Assembly: GCA_015066515.1 (NCBI GenBank)
Contig: SVOH01000002.1
Span: forward strand, 62,001 to 126,000
DNA: 64,000 nucleotides
Direction: 5' to 3'
From: Oscillospiraceae bacterium
Lineage (GTDB): Bacteria; Bacillota; Clostridia; Oscillospirales; Acutalibacteraceae
The notes beneath the pieces were generated by a model that made no database searches, was not told the origin of the DNA, and saw only the letters and a list, made by a program, of their open reading frames with translations. The translations under genes were made by a program, and so were the position numbers. Of this stretch, positions 60,738 through 64,000 are shown in pieces (the stretch's first letter is position 1; the number at the start of each line of letters is the position of its first letter).

Positions 60738-62414
60738 CTATTGTATTTCTTCGCCGTTCCACTGCTGATAGTCTGCGTCGTAATCTTGTACTATATTTCT
60801 ATAATAATAAAACGTAGATGTTTTGCATTCCCGCGAGCAATGAATTGTAAGCTTTGAAGTACGTTTAGATAAATCGGCAAAAGCGTTTTCAAATATATCT
60901 ATGGTACTACCACGTAAATAAATGTCGGTTAAATTATAACAATCAGAAAATGCATTTTGCCATATTGTTTTTACCGACGAAGGCACAACAACCTTTTTAA
61001 CCGAATCTTTAATCGCAGCATCACAAAACGCCGAAGGCATAATTGCCGCTACTTTTTTTCCGTCAATAATATCGGGTATTATATATACTCCGTCACTCGA
61101 GGCAGTTGAAACGCCCGTAATAACTATAACATTTTCCACCGGTGTAGCGGGGATATTACCACTGGTAAAGCAATCCTCTGCCGTAGCATCACGATAACTA
61201 TAGGTTGCTGATACAGTAGGTTTTTGTGTTTCTGTCGGCTTTGAATTTGGCGGTTCGGTCTCTGAAGACACATCGCTCGTTGACGAAGATTCTATCACAG
61301 AAGACGTAATTGATGAATCAATCACAGTCGATAAATTTTCATTTTCTTCGTTAGAAGGCTCTTTATTATTATCGGGCTGTTGCGGATTGTCGGTTGCAGT
61401 CGACTCGTGTGTATTATCATCAACTGCCGTTTGCACACTGCTGTTTTGGTACTCGTTACTACTTGTTTCTTGTGATGAAATAATAATAGCACTGTCACTT
61501 GATGATTCTGTGCTAATATTTGGGCTCTGTATTTTATTTTTGCCAAAGCCAATAAGCGCAAATACCGTTATCAAAGTTATTAAAGTTGTAATCATTGATA
61601 TCGCAACTATACACGAGGCAATTTTTAAAACGTTCTTTTTTTGTTGTTGCTTTATAACCTTTGATACAGCTATTTCTTTTTGGTTACTACCCTTTACAAC
61701 ACCGTTTAATATTTGCTGTGCAATAGCAACACTAAGCAATGCTGTACCAATCACATTGCGTATTGCAGTTGCAATCATTGCAACAAAATCGCCACTGTAT
61801 ACCGACTTGTCTATTCCGTGAACCGCAAGTTGAGATTTCAAATTGCGTTTTGCCCTATTTAACTGGGTATATACAGTAGCAGCGGGTACACCGCGCATTT
61901 TTGCGATTTGTGTAACACGCATACCATCATAATATACCAAGGAAAGCAGTTCAGCGTCTTGCGGCTGTAATTCTCTAAGAACCGCTGCAACATCTAACTC
62001 AACATCTTTTTGCGTTTGATCTTGCCTTAAAAATTCAGAGTAATCCTCTTCTTCTGTAATAGAACTTTCATTGCGTTTAGACCGCAAAAAGTTTTTTGCA
62101 GTGTTTTTTGCAATTGTAGTAAGCCAGCTATAATATGCATTAGGTGAACGCAGACTTGATATACCCTTAAACACTTTAATAAAGGTTTCTTGTATTGCGT
62201 CATATGTCGTTTCATCATCGGGAATATATTGTCGCACAACAAAAAACACGTAGCGATAGCTTTGCATATAAAGCTGTTCAAATGCAGCTTTATTACCGTT
62301 AATTGCTTTTTGAATCAAATCGGTATTTTTTAATAAATTTTCTTCTGTATCGTTAACCGATATCAGTTCACCTTGTATATTGTGCAATTGATTATCGCCT
62401 TTAAAATTTGACAT
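60738..62414 (-). CDS. ECF-like sigma-70 factor fused to TM helix, Ser/Thr-rich linker and BspA-like leucine-rich domain
   Basis: start at MSNFKGDNQ (62414) after AAGGTGGTGA; sigma2 AAFEQLYMQSYRYVFFVVRQYIPDDETTYDAIQETFIKVFKGISSL; sigma4 LLSLVYYDGMRVTQIAKMRGVPAATVYTQLNRAKRNLK; TM VLKIASCIVAISMITTLITLITVFALIGFG; LRR VKKVVVPSSVKTIWQNAFSDCYNLTDIYLRG. Confidence 0.9.
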   Translation of the reverse strand: MSNFKGDNQLHNIQGELISVNDTEENLLKNTDLIQKAINGNKAAFEQLYMQSYRYVFFVVRQYIPDDETTYDAIQETFIKVFKGISSLRSPNAYYSWLTTIAKNTAKNFLRSKRNESSITEEEDYSEFLRQDQTQKDVELDVAAVLRELQPQDAELLSLVYYDGMRVTQIAKMRGVPAATVYTQLNRAKRNLKSQLAVHGIDKSVYSGDFVAMIATAIRNVIGTALLSVAIAQQILNGVVKGSNQKEIAVSKVIKQQQKKNVLKIASCIVAISMITTLITLITVFALIGFGKNKIQSPNISTESSSDSAIIISSQETSSNEYQNSSVQTAVDDNTHESTATDNPQQPDNNKEPSNEENENLSTVIDSSITSSVIESSSTSDVSSETEPPNSKPTETQKPTVSATYSYRDATAEDCFTSGNIPATPVENVIVITGVSTASSDGVYIIPDIIDGKKVAAIMPSAFCDAAIKDSVKKVVVPSSVKTIWQNAFSDCYNLTDIYLRGSTIDIFENAFADLSKRTSKLTIHCSRECKTSTFYYYRNIVQDYDADYQQWNGEEIQ

Positions 62415-62476
62415 TATATTCACCACCTTACATAAACGATTATACATATTTTTGTTATATTTTCAACTTTAACTTT

Positions 62477-62511
62477 AAAAGCACCCGCCATACTCATACG
62501 ACGGGTGCTTA
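62477..62511 (-). terminator. rho-independent terminator of antiporter gene
   Basis: AAAAGCACCCG...CGGGTGCTT hairpin, T tract on minus strand. Confidence 0.65.
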
Positions 62512-62520
62512 ATACTATTA

Positions 62521-63780
62521 TTATTTATTTCTTTCGCTAACAGCGCCTTCGGGATTAATTTCGCCAGCTTTAAGAAGTGACATTTTTGTAAGCGCAGGGC
62601 CAACGATTTCGTAAATCAAAACTGCGAACAAGGTTATATTTGCAATTATTAAACCAACCGGTCCCAGTTCCTCCGCTTTTATAGCCATACCAAGAGCCAC
62701 ACCGGCTTGTGGGAACAAGGTTATACCTAAATACTTTACAATATTTTCATCGCACTTTACCCACTTAGAGCTAATGCGTGCGCCAAAGTATTTACCGACA
62801 CAGCGCGAAGCTATGTAAACCACACCGATAAGCACAACGGCTAAATCCTTAAATATAGAAAGCTCTAACTCTGCGCCTGATATTACAAAGAAAAGTATGA
62901 ATAACGGCGCGGTCCAACGGTCGAGTCGGTCCATAAGATTTTCAGAAAAATCGCACATATTGCAAAATACGGTGCCAAGCATCATGCAAACAAGCAGTGA
63001 TGAAAAGGCAATATGCACACCGCCAATTTCAAAATTTATTTTTGAAAGACCTACGGTTGCCAACACAAATGCCACCGACATTGCAAGACGTTTTGAACGG
63101 GAATGGAAAAATCTTTCACAAAATGTAAAGATTGCACCCATTACAAAACCAAGCAATAACGACATAACAACCTCTGCAATAGGCTCTACAATTACAGATA
63201 TCATATCCACTGTTCCACTGCTTATCGCCTTTGCCACACCAAAAGATATTGCAAAAAGCACAAGACCAACAGCATCATCGAGCGCTACGACCGGTAACAA
63301 AACGTCGGTAACAGGGCCCTTTGCCTTATACTGACGCACTACCATAAGCGTTGCCGCAGGCGCCGTTGCGGCTGCCACCGCACCAAGAACCACTGCCGCC
63401 TCAATTGGAAATTTATCGGGAATAATAAAGTGCAAGCCAATAAGCACCGCATCAACCAAAATGGTTGTAAATACCGCTTGAAAAACACCTATCACAGTTG
63501 CCTGCTTACCAATCTTTTTAAGTTGTGCAAGTCTAAACTCATTACCAATAGCAAATGCAATAAAGCCGAGTGCTATATCGCTTAAAAGACTAAATGATTT
63601 TACGTTTTCGTGGCTTGTAAAGCCAAGGCCCTCAATGCCCAAAGCGCCCAAAGCAAAAGGCCCTATAAGCACACCGGCTACAAGATAAGCAGTTACTGCA
63701 GGCAGTTTTAACTTTTTAGCCACACGTGACAGCATAAGTCCTGCAAAAATCGCTACAGACAATGTGAGTAAAATCTCCAC
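62521..63780 (-). CDS. cation:proton antiporter (CPA2/Na+/H+ exchanger family)
   Basis: 12-TM-like; LKLPAVTAYLVAGVLIGPFALG, DIALGFIAFAIGNEF, VALDDAVGLVLFAISFG. Confidence 0.92.
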   Translation of the reverse strand: MEILLTLSVAIFAGLMLSRVAKKLKLPAVTAYLVAGVLIGPFALGALGIEGLGFTSHENVKSFSLLSDIALGFIAFAIGNEFRLAQLKKIGKQATVIGVFQAVFTTILVDAVLIGLHFIIPDKFPIEAAVVLGAVAAATAPAATLMVVRQYKAKGPVTDVLLPVVALDDAVGLVLFAISFGVAKAISSGTVDMISVIVEPIAEVVMSLLLGFVMGAIFTFCERFFHSRSKRLAMSVAFVLATVGLSKINFEIGGVHIAFSSLLVCMMLGTVFCNMCDFSENLMDRLDRWTAPLFILFFVISGAELELSIFKDLAVVLIGVVYIASRCVGKYFGARISSKWVKCDENIVKYLGITLFPQAGVALGMAIKAEELGPVGLIIANITLFAVLIYEIVGPALTKMSLLKAGEINPEGAVSERNK

Positions 63781-63947
63781 AAAAATCCCCTCTTAATAAA
63801 AAATTTCGTACGGGAGTAAGTATAGCACATTTAGAACAGTAAAGCAAGTTTAAAATTACATAAATATAGTATATATTCTGCTTGCATTATTATATTGTTA
63901 TATTTATAATTAAAGGTAATTACCATTTTGTGTTAGGAGTAGTTGCT

Positions 63948-64000
63948 TTGAGTGAAAAAATTTGGAGTACACTTGTACATCTAGGAACAAATTTATGGTA
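63948..64000 (+). CDS. 5' end of a CDS truncated by window edge (TTG start), product unknown
   Basis: RBS AGGAG at 63935; TTG AGT GAA AAA ATT TGG AGT ACA CTT GTA CAT CTA GGA = MSEKIWSTLVHLGTNLWY. Confidence 0.5.
   Translation, partial: MSEKIWSTLVHLGTNLW

Overview
64 kb window of a low-GC, spore-former-type Firmicutes chromosome (probably gut Clostridia/Oscillospiraceae, judged from an alpha/beta SASP gene and overall gene style). About 57 credible CDSs, most on the minus strand. No rRNA, tRNA or CRISPR array was recognised. The first half is carbohydrate catabolism: a truncated secreted/binding protein, GH13 and GH106-like enzymes and a LacI regulator with LacI-type palindromes; a secreted cohesin-dockerin protein; an isomerase/GntR/SDR/SDR/FGGY-kinase cluster with a divergent DeoC-like aldolase; and a uxuA/uxuB/TIM-barrel x2/Gfo-Idh-MocA x2 cluster with a divergent AraC regulator. 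The second half is mostly housekeeping (glp-like FAD oxidoreductases, rodA-like, copper P-type ATPase, rhaA, alaS, phosphoglucomutase, mazF). The signals most worth follow-up are: (1) a sigma-70/ECF factor fused in one polypeptide to a transmembrane segment, a Ser/Thr-rich linker and a BspA-like leucine-rich domain; (2) an acyltransferase with eight GACA repeats inside its 5' coding region, where 7 or 9 copies both give immediate stops, so a candidate phase-variable gene; (3) a copper ATPase with a C-terminal CopZ-like domain preceded by an internal Shine-Dalgarno and ATG; (4) a phosphoribosyltransferase-like protein lacking the acidic PRPP motif; (5) several clear operator architectures; and (6) short intergenic hairpin/MITE-like elements.
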